DNA from: Hydrocarboniphaga sp.
Lineage (GTDB): Bacteria; Pseudomonadota; Gammaproteobacteria; Nevskiales; Nevskiaceae
NCBI RefSeq assembly: GCF_028291725.1
Contig: NZ_JAQGNT010000026.1
Span: 1-64,000 of the forward strand
Direction of reading: 5' to 3'
Length of the DNA stretch: 64,000 bases
The position numbers were made by a program, and so were the translations under genes. Shown here piece after piece: positions 31,807-40,230 of this stretch. The notes below the pieces were generated by a model that had not been told where the DNA came from, made no database searches, and was given only the letters and a program-made list of their open reading frames with translations. How positions within the stretch are numbered: position 1 is the stretch's first letter; each line of letters begins with the position of its first letter.

Positions 31807-32232
31807 TCATGCCGCGGACAGAATCAGCCCTCTGCGCCCGACGGTCACCAGCGCGTTCCTGGCGCCGGCAACTGGGTTGGCGGCGGTGCCGCGCAGCTGC
31901 CGCAGCTCATCCTTCAGTCGGTGCAGCTCGGCGAGGCGTTCGCCGACATGCCCGATATGCTCGTCCAGCAGCTGATTCACGCCGCCGCATTCCTGCTCCG
32001 GCGCGTCGCGCAGCTGCAACAGCTTGCGGACCTCGTCCAGCGTCATGTCGAACGCGCGGCAGTTGCGGATGAAGGCCAGCCGTTCCACCTGCGCCGGATC
32101 GTACAGGCGGTAGTTGCCCTCGGTGCGCCGCGCTTGCGGCAGCAGATGCTCGCGCTCGTAATAGCGGATCGTTTCGACCGGAATCTTCAGGCGTGTGGCC
32201 AGCTCGCCGATCTTCAGGCCTGCCGAGGTCAT
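31807..32232 (-). CDS. MerR-family metal-responsive regulator (CadR/PbrR-like)
   Basis: A 141-residue MerR protein: helix-turn-helix KIGELATRLKIPVETIRYYEREHLL region, then RNCRAFDMTLDEVRKLLQLRD and ECGGVNQLLDEHIGHV, which is the CadR/PbrR/ZntR dimer helix pattern with the conserved Cys82. The usual further cysteines near residues 115-125 that complete the Cd/Pb/Zn site are missing; the C-terminus reads LRGTAANPVAGARNAL. It may sense a different ligand or have a decayed tail. It is divergent from a CDF exporter across a clear MerR operator and is the likely controller of that gene. Confidence 0.85.
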   Translation of the reverse strand: MTSAGLKIGELATRLKIPVETIRYYEREHLLPQARRTEGNYRLYDPAQVERLAFIRNCRAFDMTLDEVRKLLQLRDAPEQECGGVNQLLDEHIGHVGERLAELHRLKDELRQLRGTAANPVAGARNALVTVGRRGLILSAA

Positions 32233-32253
32233 GATCTTTGCCGTAAATAAGTC

Positions 32254-32284
32254 TTGACCCTGAAGTTACTACAGGGCGCTCAAT
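32254..32284 (+). promoter_or_regulatory. MerR-type promoter/operator of the CDF exporter
   Basis: TTGACC (32254-32259) is followed by the dyad CCCTG-N9-CAGGG (32258-32276) and a -10-like CTCAAT at about 32279, giving a 19-nt spacer. A long spacer with a dyad inside it is the hallmark of promoters activated by MerR proteins. It lies between the divergent regulator and the exporter. Confidence 0.75.
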
Positions 32285-32309
32285 GCGCGCAGCCCCACAG
32301 GAGTCGACC

Positions 32310-32963
32310 ATGTCCGCCCACTGCCACGATTGTGGTTCCGCTCGGCAAGCCCAGCCCGTTTCCCCGCGTTACCGGCGCGTCCTGTGGCTGGCCCTGGTGA
32401 TCAACCTGACGATGTTCGGAGTCGAACTGGTCGCCGGTTGGGGCGCAGGATCGGTGTCGCTGCTGGCCGACGCGGTCGATTTCTTCGGCGACGCCGCCAA
32501 CTACGGCCTGTCGCTGCTGGCCTTGTCGCTGCTGCCGGTGTGGCGGTCGCGGACCGCGCTGATCAAGGCTGTGTCCATGGGGCTTTATGGCGGGTTCGTC
32601 CTGGCGCAGGCGCTGCGGGCGGGCATGGCCGGCGTGGTGCCGTCCGCGGCGACCATGGGGATCGTCGCCGCTGTCGCATTGCTGGCGAACTTCAGCGTGG
32701 CCGCGATGCTCTATGCGTTCCGCGACGGCGACGCCAACATGCGCGCGGTGTGGTTGTGCTCGCGCAACGATGCGCTCGGCAATGTGGCGGTGTTGGTCGC
32801 GGCGTTCGGCGTATTCGGTACGTCGACCGGCTATCCGGATACTGCAGTTGCCGTCGTGATGGCCGTGCTGGGGCTGAGCGCGGCTGTCAGCGTGAGCCGC
32901 CAGGCGCTTGCGGAATTGCGCATGCAGAAGCCGCAAGCCCGGCCCCGTCTGCGTGTGGATTGA
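32310..32963 (+). CDS. Cation diffusion facilitator (CDF) family metal exporter
   Basis: A 217-residue inner membrane protein. It starts with a metal-binding-like MSAHCHDCGSARQ, and the CDF helices include VINLTMFGVELVAGWGAGSVSLLADAVDFFGDAANY, where Asp residues in helices 2 form part of the cation site, and a second site in RNDALGNVAVLVAA. It is shorter than most CDF proteins (about 300 residues) and lacks the C-terminal cytoplasmic domain. ATG 32310 has AGGAG 7 nt upstream. Control by the divergent MerR protein is expected, probably for Zn, Cd or Co export. Confidence 0.85.
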   Translation: MSAHCHDCGSARQAQPVSPRYRRVLWLALVINLTMFGVELVAGWGAGSVSLLADAVDFFGDAANYGLSLLALSLLPVWRSRTALIKAVSMGLYGGFVLAQALRAGMAGVVPSAATMGIVAAVALLANFSVAAMLYAFRDGDANMRAVWLCSRNDALGNVAVLVAAFGVFGTSTGYPDTAVAVVMAVLGLSAAVSVSRQALAELRMQKPQARPRLRVD

Positions 32964-33093
32964 TGCTGGCGCATGGCTTTCATCCTGCAGGGCCGTAGTG
33001 CTGATGTGTGCTCGGTCCGGGCCGGGTTCGTGCTATGCGCGACGCCGCGACGCCATGCATAGTTGGCGGCTACGGAAATCCTTGGGGGTTCAA

Positions 33094-33693
33094 ATGGCGG
33101 TAAAGAGTTCGAGACTCGGTACGAGCTTGGCGGCGGCGATGCTCGGTTGCTGCCTTGCGGGTGCGCTGTCGCTGGCGATGAGTGTCGCGGCCGTTGCCGC
33201 GACGGCTCCGTCTCAGCAGAAGAAGCCGGCCGCTGCGAAAGCGGCTCCCAAGCCTGCCGCCGCGAAAGCGCCGACCCCGCCGCAGGCCACGGCTGCGGCG
33301 ATTCAGAACGTCAGGCTGATCGCAGACCCGGCGGAGACCGAGCGCTTGAGAGACCGGGAGTTTGCGTTGGACAGGCAACACGCCCAGATGCTGATGGCGG
33401 TGTCGATGGCGAATGACGCGGCCCAGCGTGCGGCCGCTTCCACCGAGCGGCTGCTGCTGCCGCTGTGGATTTTTGCGGTGGGTTCGATCGCTGCATGCCT
33501 GTTGCTGCTCTGGAATCTGATCGAGAGCAGAAAAACCACGAGATCGGCACGGGAAAGCGTGAAGGAGCTGACGCGGCTGGACAAGGAGGCCAGGTTCTCG
33601 TTCCAGAAATCCCCGGCAGCGGCCAAGGCGCAAAAACTGGCACCGACGCTCGACCGGCCCGAGGCTGGTGACGCACCGGTCGCGGTTGAATAG
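33094..33693 (+). CDS. Ala/Lys/Pro-rich membrane protein of unknown function
   Basis: A 199-residue protein I do not recognise. An N-terminal signal-like segment (SLAAAMLGCCLAGALSLAMSVAAVAA) is followed by a linker rich in Ala, Lys and Pro (about residues 38-70), a helical segment, one membrane helix (LLLPLWIFAVGSIAACLLLLW) and a charged helical tail. GGGGG lies upstream of ATG 33094; an alternative ATG at 33055 is possible. It stands alone between the metal cluster and the AT-rich gene. Confidence 0.6.
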   Translation: MAVKSSRLGTSLAAAMLGCCLAGALSLAMSVAAVAATAPSQQKKPAAAKAAPKPAAAKAPTPPQATAAAIQNVRLIADPAETERLRDREFALDRQHAQMLMAVSMANDAAQRAAASTERLLLPLWIFAVGSIAACLLLLWNLIESRKTTRSARESVKELTRLDKEARFSFQKSPAAAKAQKLAPTLDRPEAGDAPVAVE

Positions 33694-33891
33694 ATCAGTT
33701 ACTTGGGGCGCGCGGAGGCTGGGCAGTGAAGACATGAAGCAGGTGCAACAGCCTGTAACGTATTCCTCCTAGCGGTACTTGCACGCCGATCTGACTCTAA
33801 ATAGTGGCCAGCGCGCTCGCGATTCAATACTGTTTGACCTAGGGCGCAGCTTTTGCACGCGCGGGCATAGAAGCTTTTCCGGTGAGTACCC

Positions 33892-36318
33892 ATGTTCGCT
33901 ATTGACAAAAGCTTATATATAACAGAAAGCGATGTTGAACAGAAGTTTATATATCCGCTTCTTACCGATCTCCTCGACTTCACCGACGGCGAGATACTGA
34001 CCAAATCTTATCTATCTCCCAGCGAAATCGATAAGGGCGCCGGTAAGCGGTTGGGTTACTACCCAGACTACCTCCTATATCTGGGCGGGCAGCCGGTGCT
34101 TGTGGTCGAGGCGAAAGAACCCGGCACGATCGCCACGATTGGATACCGAGAAGCTCGACTTTACGCAGCGGAGATAAATAAAGGGTATCCAACAGGCATC
34201 AACCCCGTCAGCGTCGTCCTGTCAACGAACGGTCGTACACTTATTTGTGGCCCATCCGACTCAGAGTTGGATTTGTTAAAGTTTGATCTCGACGAATTGC
34301 GTCCAGGAACAGCTGCACTTGAATCCCTGAGAAATATGCTTAAGCGGGATGTGCTTCTAACTGGAGTTCAAAAAGTCAAACGGCTTCTCGCGCCTATAAA
34401 TCGATTTAGACCAATAGCTTTGTTAGGCGGATCAACTAGGCAAAATGAAGAAATTGTCGGAAACACATTTTCTGCACAACTTTATCCTCTCCTGCGTCGT
34501 TACTTTGATCCCGACGTAACGCAATACTCGGACGAAGTACTGCATAAGGGCTACGTTTCTTCAGATGAAATAACAAAATACGAGGCAGACTTAGAAGCAT
34601 TGCTCAAAGACCGTGTGCCTTCCCAAGTGAATGTATCCGCAATCGAAACTACAAAGACGCGTGCCCCAGCCGTAGACAGTGCTTTACAGAAAGTGTGGGA
34701 AGACAGAAAAGGCGTACCAGATCCATTGATTATCCTGCTCGGCGGTGTTGGCGCCGGAAAATCAATGTTCATTCAAAGATACTTTTCATTTCTGATGAAT
34801 GATCAGCTGAAGCAGAGATTGCGGACAGTAACGCTGAACTTCAATACTGCGTCTGATTCACTCGATGATGTGGAGAACTGGATATCCGCTGAGTTAGTAA
34901 ATGAACTTGAAAAACAGGAAGGTGAGACATTTCTTCACTATCCAAATCTTCTAAAATTTTTTGGTCCCGATATCGCAAAAGTTTCGGCACAAAGCCTTTC
35001 GGTTGTTAAGAAGCAAAATAAGAAAGAATATGATCTAAAAATTGCCGAGCTTGTTGGACAGTGGACGGACGATCCGCAAAAGCTCTGCGCTGGAATAGTT
35101 CGTTTTTTTGTGAAGGACAAGAGCCTTCCACTTATTGTGGTCTTCGATAATGTTGATCGACGGAGCCGTGACCAGCAGCTGAAAATCTTTCAATCGGCTC
35201 AATGGTTTCGGCATCGAAATCCTTGCATAGTGATTCTCACTCTGAGAGATGAGACATATGACGCATACAGAAATCAGCCACCTCTCGATGCTTTTTTAAA
35301 GCAATTTACCTTCCGCATTTCGCCGCCGCGCTTTGTCAATGTTGTGAAAAAGCGTCTCGAACTGGCAATAGCTCACTTGAGTAGGGAGGCTCAGTCCAAA
35401 CAGAAGTATGTTTTGGACAACGGAATGCATATTGAATACCCAACAACATTAGTTGGTGAATACCTTTTCTCAATTTACCTTTCGCTTTTTCATCCCGATC
35501 GCCAAAGTCGGCTTGTGCTTGAAGCCTTATCCGGTAAGAACATTCGAAATGCCTTGGAGATGTTCTCTAGCTTTCTCATGTCAGGTTATTTATCTGATAG
35601 TCGAATATTTAACATGACGGTTGGCAAAGATACATATATTCCAGAATGGCTAGTCTTCCGTGTATTGATGCGCACAAAATATAAATTCTACCTTCCAAGT
35701 CATGGTTACGTATTCAATATTTTCGCAATCCCAGAGAACTCAGTAACTTGCAATATTTTTCTCATTCCTGAACTACTGAAATTCTTATCGGGCTTACGCA
35801 AAACAAAAGGTTCGTTGCGCTTGGAAGGATATGTGCACGTTCCGGAAGTTGTGCGGCACCTCAATCTTCTAGGATACACAACCGAAGATGTCATGTGGGC
35901 TGCTGAAACTCTGCAAAGAGATGCGTTAATCGTTGCCGATCATCAGAAAAACAAAGGGCTATCATCTGATGATTACGTGAAAGTAACGGCATCTGGACTA
36001 TTCCATTTGCGGGTGCTACCGACGAACTCGGAGTATCTGGGAAATGTAATTTTTGATGTCCCAATTAATGATAGGAAGCTTGCTGAGGAGGTTTGCCTTT
36101 CAATACAGGATAGCGCAGCGGAAAGCCGGCACAGGATCCAGTTGCTTCGACTTGCAATTCGCAAGGAACTATACGATTGCGAGCAGTTAATCTCAGATTT
36201 TTCTCAACGTGTTCAGACACCACGTTTTTTTGAGCAGTGCATAAGCCGAACTCTTGCGGTGCATGCTCGGGATCGTGACGCCCCCATTAGAGTTCCGTTG
36301 GATTTGGAAGATGACTAG
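33892..36318 (+). CDS. PD-(D/E)XK nuclease fused to P-loop NTPase, candidate phage defence protein
   Basis: An 808-residue protein, clearly AT-richer and different in codon use from all neighbours. The N-terminal about 130 residues resemble the HsdR N-terminal nuclease domain of type I restriction enzymes: ESDVEQKFIYPLL (12-24), then YYPDYLLYLGGQPVLVVEAK, giving catalytic-type Asp59, Glu73 and Lys75. Residues 280-480 form a P-loop NTPase: Walker A GGVGAGKS (284-291), Walker B LPLIVVFDNVD (412-422) and a sensor-like VILTLRDE (447-454). The C-terminal 330 residues are helical with possible winged-helix parts (GKNIRNALEMFSSFLMSGYL) and unknown. This nuclease plus STAND/ORC-like NTPase plan is common in single-gene anti-phage systems. 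GGTGAG precedes ATG 33892. It lies at the 3' side of tRNA-Glu, a usual insertion site. No integrase or partner gene is seen. Confidence 0.7.
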   Translation: MFAIDKSLYITESDVEQKFIYPLLTDLLDFTDGEILTKSYLSPSEIDKGAGKRLGYYPDYLLYLGGQPVLVVEAKEPGTIATIGYREARLYAAEINKGYPTGINPVSVVLSTNGRTLICGPSDSELDLLKFDLDELRPGTAALESLRNMLKRDVLLTGVQKVKRLLAPINRFRPIALLGGSTRQNEEIVGNTFSAQLYPLLRRYFDPDVTQYSDEVLHKGYVSSDEITKYEADLEALLKDRVPSQVNVSAIETTKTRAPAVDSALQKVWEDRKGVPDPLIILLGGVGAGKSMFIQRYFSFLMNDQLKQRLRTVTLNFNTASDSLDDVENWISAELVNELEKQEGETFLHYPNLLKFFGPDIAKVSAQSLSVVKKQNKKEYDLKIAELVGQWTDDPQKLCAGIVRFFVKDKSLPLIVVFDNVDRRSRDQQLKIFQSAQWFRHRNPCIVILTLRDETYDAYRNQPPLDAFLKQFTFRISPPRFVNVVKKRLELAIAHLSREAQSKQKYVLDNGMHIEYPTTLVGEYLFSIYLSLFHPDRQSRLVLEALSGKNIRNALEMFSSFLMSGYLSDSRIFNMTVGKDTYIPEWLVFRVLMRTKYKFYLPSHGYVFNIFAIPENSVTCNIFLIPELLKFLSGLRKTKGSLRLEGYVHVPEVVRHLNLLGYTTEDVMWAAETLQRDALIVADHQKNKGLSSDDYVKVTASGLFHLRVLPTNSEYLGNVIFDVPINDRKLAEEVCLSIQDSAAESRHRIQLLRLAIRKELYDCEQLISDFSQRVQTPRFFEQCISRTLAVHARDRDAPIRVPLDLEDD

Positions 36319-36614
36319 AGGGTTGCCGCCTTTACGATTCTGATTCGCGGCTGAGCTTTGGCGCGCCGAGCGCGAGTACGTGCAGCGTCCGACCGAGCTT
36401 TTCCGACATTTGCAGGGAGATGATTGCGGCGGTGCCGAAGCGCTTCAGCAACTGCCTGAACTGCTTCGAGCCGGAAGGCGCGAAGGCAGCCCCCGCAGAC
36501 TCTTGTGGCGAAAGTTGTCCTCGATCCGAAGGCGGCGAGTTGCCAGATTCGCTACGAAGATCCCGATCGGCCCGGTGGCCGAAACCGGTCGGCCGGACAA
36601 ATACAGGACATGTT
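36319..36614. other. High-GC stretch between the AT-rich gene and tRNA-Glu, no gene recognised
   Basis: After the AT-rich gene, base composition returns at once to the high-GC norm. The short open frames here (to 91 codons) run into the tRNA and match nothing I know. It may be remnant coding DNA or the old border of an insertion. I found no copy of the tRNA 3' end on the left side of the AT-rich gene. Confidence 0.4.
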
Positions 36615-36690
36615 TGGCGCTCCTACCGGGATTCGAACCCGGGTTTAGGCCTTGAGAGGGCCCCGTCCTAGGCCTCTAGACGATAGGAGC
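36615..36690 (-). tRNA. tRNA-Glu (anticodon CTC)
   Basis: The minus strand folds as a 76-nt tRNA with encoded CCA: acceptor GCTCCTA/TAGGAGC, D-arm TCGTCTAGAGGCCTAGGA, anticodon loop CTCTCAA with anticodon CTC, T-arm CCGGGTTCGAATCCCGG. It resembles E. coli tRNA-Glu through the D-arm and decodes GAG. Its 3' end points toward the AT-rich defence candidate. Confidence 0.95.
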
Positions 36691-36707
36691 ACAGCTGCGA
36701 GTCGCGT

Positions 36708-36735
36708 ATTATACGGAAGCGTCGCCGCCAGACAA
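36708..36735 (-). promoter_or_regulatory. Sigma-70 promoter of tRNA-Glu
   Basis: On the minus strand TTGTCT is followed after 16 nt by a perfect TATAAT, which lies 17 nt upstream of the tRNA 5' end. Confidence 0.75.
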
Positions 36736-36801
36736 TGCGGTCCGCGCCAAAAAATCAAAGTAAGCAAAGTCAACCCGCGCGGCACCAGACGGAAGTTTTT
36801 T

Positions 36802-38166
36802 TTGACCTCACTCAGACGCATTCCCCGCGCCGAGCACCATGTTTCCCGTTCGATGATCTCGAGCGGCACGCTCAAGACGCTCTACACCCTGAAAGACGCC
36901 GGCTACGAGGCCTACATGGTTGGCGGCGGCGTGCGCGATCTGCTGGCGGGGCTCGAGCCCAAGGATTTCGACGTCGCGACCAACGCGCACCCGGAGCAGG
37001 TCAAGCCGCTGTTCCGCTCCTGCCGCCTGGTCGGGCGGCGGTTCGTGATCTGCCACGTGCGGTTTGGCGACGAGATCGTCGAGACTACGACCTTCCGCGG
37101 CGCGATCACCGATCTGCACAAGCGTGATGAGACCGGGCGCATCCTGTCCGACAACGTCTACGGCACGCTGGAGGAGGACGCGATCCGGCGCGACTTCACC
37201 GTCAACGCGCTGTATTACGACATCCGCGACTATTCGATCGTCGATTTCACCACCGGCATCGAGGACATGAAGTCCGGCGTGATCCGGCTGATCGGCGACC
37301 CGGAGCTGCGCTACCGCGAAGACCCGGTGCGCATGCTGCGGGCGATCCGTATCGCCAACAAGCTGCACTTTCGCATCGACGAAGCCACCGCCGCGCCGAT
37401 CGCGCGGCTGGCACCGCTGCTGCGCGAGATCCCGGCGGCGAGGCTGTTCGACGAAGTGCTGAAGCTGCTGTTGTCGAAGGAAGCCGAAGACAATTTGTAC
37501 GGCATGCGCGTCTACGGCCTGTTCCGCCAGCTGTTCCCGGTGCTCGATCCGCACCTGGCCAGGCCGGAGAACCTGGCGTTCGTGAATGCCGCCTTGCGCA
37601 GCACCGCGCAACGTATGCAGAGCGGTCTGCCGGTCAGCCCGGCCTTCTTATATGCGTCCCTGCTGTGGCCGGCGGTGGAGGCGCGCGCCGCGCAGTTGCG
37701 CGTCGAGCAGGGCTGCGAGCCCTTGCCGGCGATGCAGCAGGCCGGCGAAGAAGTGATCGCGCGGACCATCGCCTGCGTCGCGATCCCGAAGCGGTTCTCG
37801 TTGCCGATGCGCGACATCTGGGATTTGCAGCCGCGCTTCGAGCAGACCGCCGCGACGCGCGCGCGCCGCCTGATGACGCACCCGAAATTCCGCGCCGCCT
37901 ACGACTTTCTTCTGGTGCGCGGCGAGAGTTCCGGCAACCCGGCGCTGGCCGAACTGGCCGCCTGGTGGACCGAGGCGCAGAAGGGCGGCGACCTGCCGGA
38001 GCCGCCGGATCTCTCCCCGGACGATCTGCTGGTTGAGGCGGGCACGTCCGAGGCGGCTCCGCCGCGCAAGCGTCGCCGCCGTCGCGGCGGCCGCAACCGC
38101 CGGGGCCCGGATGCGGCGGGCGACTCCGAAGCCGACGGCCCCGAGACCGCGACCGATCCGTCATAA
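36802..38166 (+). CDS. pcnB: Poly(A) polymerase PcnB
   Basis: A class II nucleotidyltransferase that adds 3' poly(A) tails to RNA and promotes decay. Of its 454 residues, the catalytic core has VGGGVRDLLAG (about 40-50) and KDFDVATN with the Asp pair (55/57), then RDFTVNALYYD and REDPVRMLRAIRIA. The Arg/Lys-rich tail (PPRKRRRRRGGRNRRG) is typical. I prefer TTG 36802, preceded by GGAAG, because it keeps the conserved IPRAEHHVSRS N-terminus; ATG 36853 would remove it. The longer open frame overlaps tRNA-Glu and cannot be real. folK follows 37 bp later. Confidence 0.93.
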   Translation: MTSLRRIPRAEHHVSRSMISSGTLKTLYTLKDAGYEAYMVGGGVRDLLAGLEPKDFDVATNAHPEQVKPLFRSCRLVGRRFVICHVRFGDEIVETTTFRGAITDLHKRDETGRILSDNVYGTLEEDAIRRDFTVNALYYDIRDYSIVDFTTGIEDMKSGVIRLIGDPELRYREDPVRMLRAIRIANKLHFRIDEATAAPIARLAPLLREIPAARLFDEVLKLLLSKEAEDNLYGMRVYGLFRQLFPVLDPHLARPENLAFVNAALRSTAQRMQSGLPVSPAFLYASLLWPAVEARAAQLRVEQGCEPLPAMQQAGEEVIARTIACVAIPKRFSLPMRDIWDLQPRFEQTAATRARRLMTHPKFRAAYDFLLVRGESSGNPALAELAAWWTEAQKGGDLPEPPDLSPDDLLVEAGTSEAAPPRKRRRRRGGRNRRGPDAAGDSEADGPETATDPS

Positions 38167-38203
38167 GCTATTGCCCGACGTGGTTTCAGGTGGTGTGACG
38201 ACG

Positions 38204-38707
38204 ATGCCCCAGCCGGCTGTGGTGCCGACGGCCTATGTCGGGCTCGGCAGCAATCTCGACGATCCCGCGCAGCAGATCCGCGATGCGCTGCAGGCGATCG
38301 GCCGGATTGCGGGCCTGCGCCTGCTCGCGGTGTCGAGCCTGTATCGTTCGCCGCCGATGGGGCCGCCGGAACAGCCCGAATACTGCAACGCCGTGTGCGC
38401 GGTCGAGTGTGGCATCGAGCCGGCGAGCCTGATGAGCCAGCTGCTGGAGATCGAGCGCCAGGCCGGCCGCGTGCGCGGCGGCGAACACTGGGGCCCGCGG
38501 CGCATCGATCTGGATCTGCTGCATATCGAGGGCGTGCGTTCGGCCACCGCGGGTTTGCGCCTGCCGCATCCGGGCATCGCCAGGCGTAATTTCGTGGTGG
38601 CGCCGCTGGCCGAGATCGCACCGCTGCTCGAGATTCCTGGCGTCGGCCGGGTTGCCGAACTCGCGGCGCGCATCCCGCGCGACGACCTGTCGATGTGGCT
38701 TACCTGA
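38204..38707 (+). CDS. folK: 7,8-dihydro-6-hydroxymethylpterin pyrophosphokinase
   Basis: A folate pathway enzyme transferring pyrophosphate from ATP to hydroxymethyl-dihydropterin. Of 167 residues, the HPPK signature is clear: AYVGLGSNLDDP, SSLYRSPPMGPPEQPEYCNAV, ERQAGRVRGGEHWGPRRIDLDLL, LPHPGIARRNFVVAPLAEIAP. The start is ATG 38204 with AGGTGG upstream; GTG 38195 is an alternative. It forms a compact string with pcnB and the kinase gene, whose GTG-containing upstream frame it overlaps. Confidence 0.95.
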   Translation: MPQPAVVPTAYVGLGSNLDDPAQQIRDALQAIGRIAGLRLLAVSSLYRSPPMGPPEQPEYCNAVCAVECGIEPASLMSQLLEIERQAGRVRGGEHWGPRRIDLDLLHIEGVRSATAGLRLPHPGIARRNFVVAPLAEIAPLLEIPGVGRVAELAARIPRDDLSMWLT

Positions 38708-38724
38708 GGTCCGCGGGTATCGCG

Positions 38725-39351
38725 ATGTATGTAGCGATCGAAGGGCCGATCGGTGCCGGCAAGACTTCGCTGGCGCAACGGCTTTCGCGGAGTCTCGATG
38801 CGCGCCTGCTGCTGGAAAAGCCTGAGGCGAACCCGTTTCTGCCGCGCTTTTATCGCGATCCCGCGCGCGTTGCGCTGCCGACCCAGCTGACGTTCCTGAT
38901 GCAGCGGGCAGGGCAGGCCGAGGAGCTGCAACAGGGCGATCTGTTCTCGCACAATTGGGTTGCCGATTTCACCTTCGACAAGGACCGGCTGTTTGCCGAG
39001 CTGACTTTGTCGCGCGTCGATTTCGAGCTGTATTCGAGAGTCTTCGAGCGCCTGGCGATGGACGTGCCGGCGCCGGACTGCATCATCCACCTGCAGGCAC
39101 CGCTGAGCACGCTGCTGCAGCGGATCGAGAAGCGCGGCCGCGGCTACGAGGCCGGTATCGACCCGGAATATCTGGCCCGGCTTGCCGATGCCTATGGCCG
39201 CTGGTTCATCACAGCGCGCGCCGCGCGGCTGATCGAGGTCGATACCGGGAGTCTTGATCTGCTCGGCGACGATGCGCACTATCAATTGCTGCTCGACGCG
39301 CTGGCCGGCGATGCGCCGCGCCAGCGGTTGCCGGCGATGTCTTTGGTATAG
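38725..39351 (+). CDS. Deoxynucleoside kinase family protein
   Basis: A 208-residue P-loop kinase: MYVAIEGPIGAGKTSLAQRL (Walker A at about 7-15), a DRY-like SHNWVADFTFDKDRLFAE region, and the lid KRGRGYEAGIDPEYLARL. This is the deoxyadenosine/deoxyguanosine kinase-like family commonly found between folK and panB in gammaproteobacteria. Its physiological substrate is not settled by sequence; nucleoside salvage is likely. ATG 38725 is used because the domain begins there. panB follows 39 bp later. Confidence 0.88.
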   Translation: MYVAIEGPIGAGKTSLAQRLSRSLDARLLLEKPEANPFLPRFYRDPARVALPTQLTFLMQRAGQAEELQQGDLFSHNWVADFTFDKDRLFAELTLSRVDFELYSRVFERLAMDVPAPDCIIHLQAPLSTLLQRIEKRGRGYEAGIDPEYLARLADAYGRWFITARAARLIEVDTGSLDLLGDDAHYQLLLDALAGDAPRQRLPAMSLV

Positions 39352-39390
39352 TCGCGCCGCCTTCATCCCCCCGGCCTCGAGTGCGATCCC

Positions 39391-40215
39391 ATGGAGCCTG
39401 AAAAAAACCTCAAGCCGGTGAACATCGTCGAGCTGCGCGCGATGCGCAGCCGCGGCGAAAAGATCGCCAGCCTGACCTGCTACGACGCGAGCTTCGCGCT
39501 GGTGCAGGACCGCGCCGGTGTCGACTTCATCCTGATCGGCGATTCACTGGGCATGGTGCTCCACGGCGGCAATACGACGACGCCGGTCACGGTCTCGGAC
39601 ATCGTCTATCACGCGCGCTGTGTCGCGCCGCATCTGAAGCGGGCGTTCCTGGTTGCCGACCTGCCTTTCCTGTCGTACGCGACCCTGGATCGGGCGCTGG
39701 ATTCGTCGCAGCGGCTGATGCAGGAAGGCGGCGCCAAGATGGTCAAGCTCGAGGGTGGACGCGAGCAGGCGAGCATCGTGGAATACCTGGCGGTGCGCGG
39801 CGTCCCGGTCTGCGCGCACCTCGGCCTGCAGCCGCAGTTCGTGCACAAGATGGGGGCCTTCAAAGTGCAGGGCCGCGACGAGGCCGCCGCCGAGGCGATG
39901 CTGCACGACGCGCACGTGCTGGTCGAGGCCGGTGCCGACCTGCTGCTGCTGGAATGCATCCCGTCCGAACTCGGCAGGCGCATCACCGAAGCCAGCCCGG
40001 TGCCGGTGATCGGCATCGGCGCGGGGCCTGCGGTCGACGGCCAGATTCTGGTGATGCACGACATCCTGCATATCTCGCCGATGGTCACGCTCGGCCGTAC
40101 GCCGCGCTTCGTCAAGAACTTCATGGCGGGCGCGCTGGACATCGAATCTGCGTTCCGCGCCTACGTTGCCGAGGTGAAGTCGGGCGCCTATCCGGCTCCG
40201 GCTCACTGTTTCTGA
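39391..40215 (+). CDS. panB: 3-methyl-2-oxobutanoate hydroxymethyltransferase
   Basis: The first step of pantothenate synthesis: transfer of a hydroxymethyl group from methylene-tetrahydrofolate to ketoisovalerate. Of 274 residues, the family motifs are SLTCYDASFALVQDRAGVD, IGDSLGMVLHGGNTTTPVT, KLEGGREQ, HLGLQPQFVHKMG and IGIGAGPAVDGQILVMHD. It starts at ATG 39391 and is 15 bp from panC, clearly one transcription unit. Proximity to folK, whose pathway provides the folate cofactor, is a common arrangement. Confidence 0.97.
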   Translation: MEPEKNLKPVNIVELRAMRSRGEKIASLTCYDASFALVQDRAGVDFILIGDSLGMVLHGGNTTTPVTVSDIVYHARCVAPHLKRAFLVADLPFLSYATLDRALDSSQRLMQEGGAKMVKLEGGREQASIVEYLAVRGVPVCAHLGLQPQFVHKMGAFKVQGRDEAAAEAMLHDAHVLVEAGADLLLLECIPSELGRRITEASPVPVIGIGAGPAVDGQILVMHDILHISPMVTLGRTPRFVKNFMAGALDIESAFRAYVAEVKSGAYPAPAHCF

Positions 40216-40230
40216 GCGAGTAGTAGCCGC

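Noticed and set aside
31807-31890. Frameshift in the MerR gene as cause of the missing cysteines
   Set aside because: Reading the other two frames here did not give the usual Cys-containing tail, so a simple frameshift is not supported.
33694-33891. Duplicate of the tRNA-Glu 3' end (attL) left of the AT-rich gene
   Set aside because: I searched for the T-arm and acceptor sequence here and found no copy.
36380-36671. Two short frames (91 and 83 codons) after the AT-rich gene as partner genes
   Set aside because: Both run into the tRNA gene, have no ribosome binding site and match nothing known.
36652-36801. N-terminal extension of the pcnB frame
   Set aside because: It overlaps tRNA-Glu and its promoter; the conserved protein begins after the TTG at 36802.
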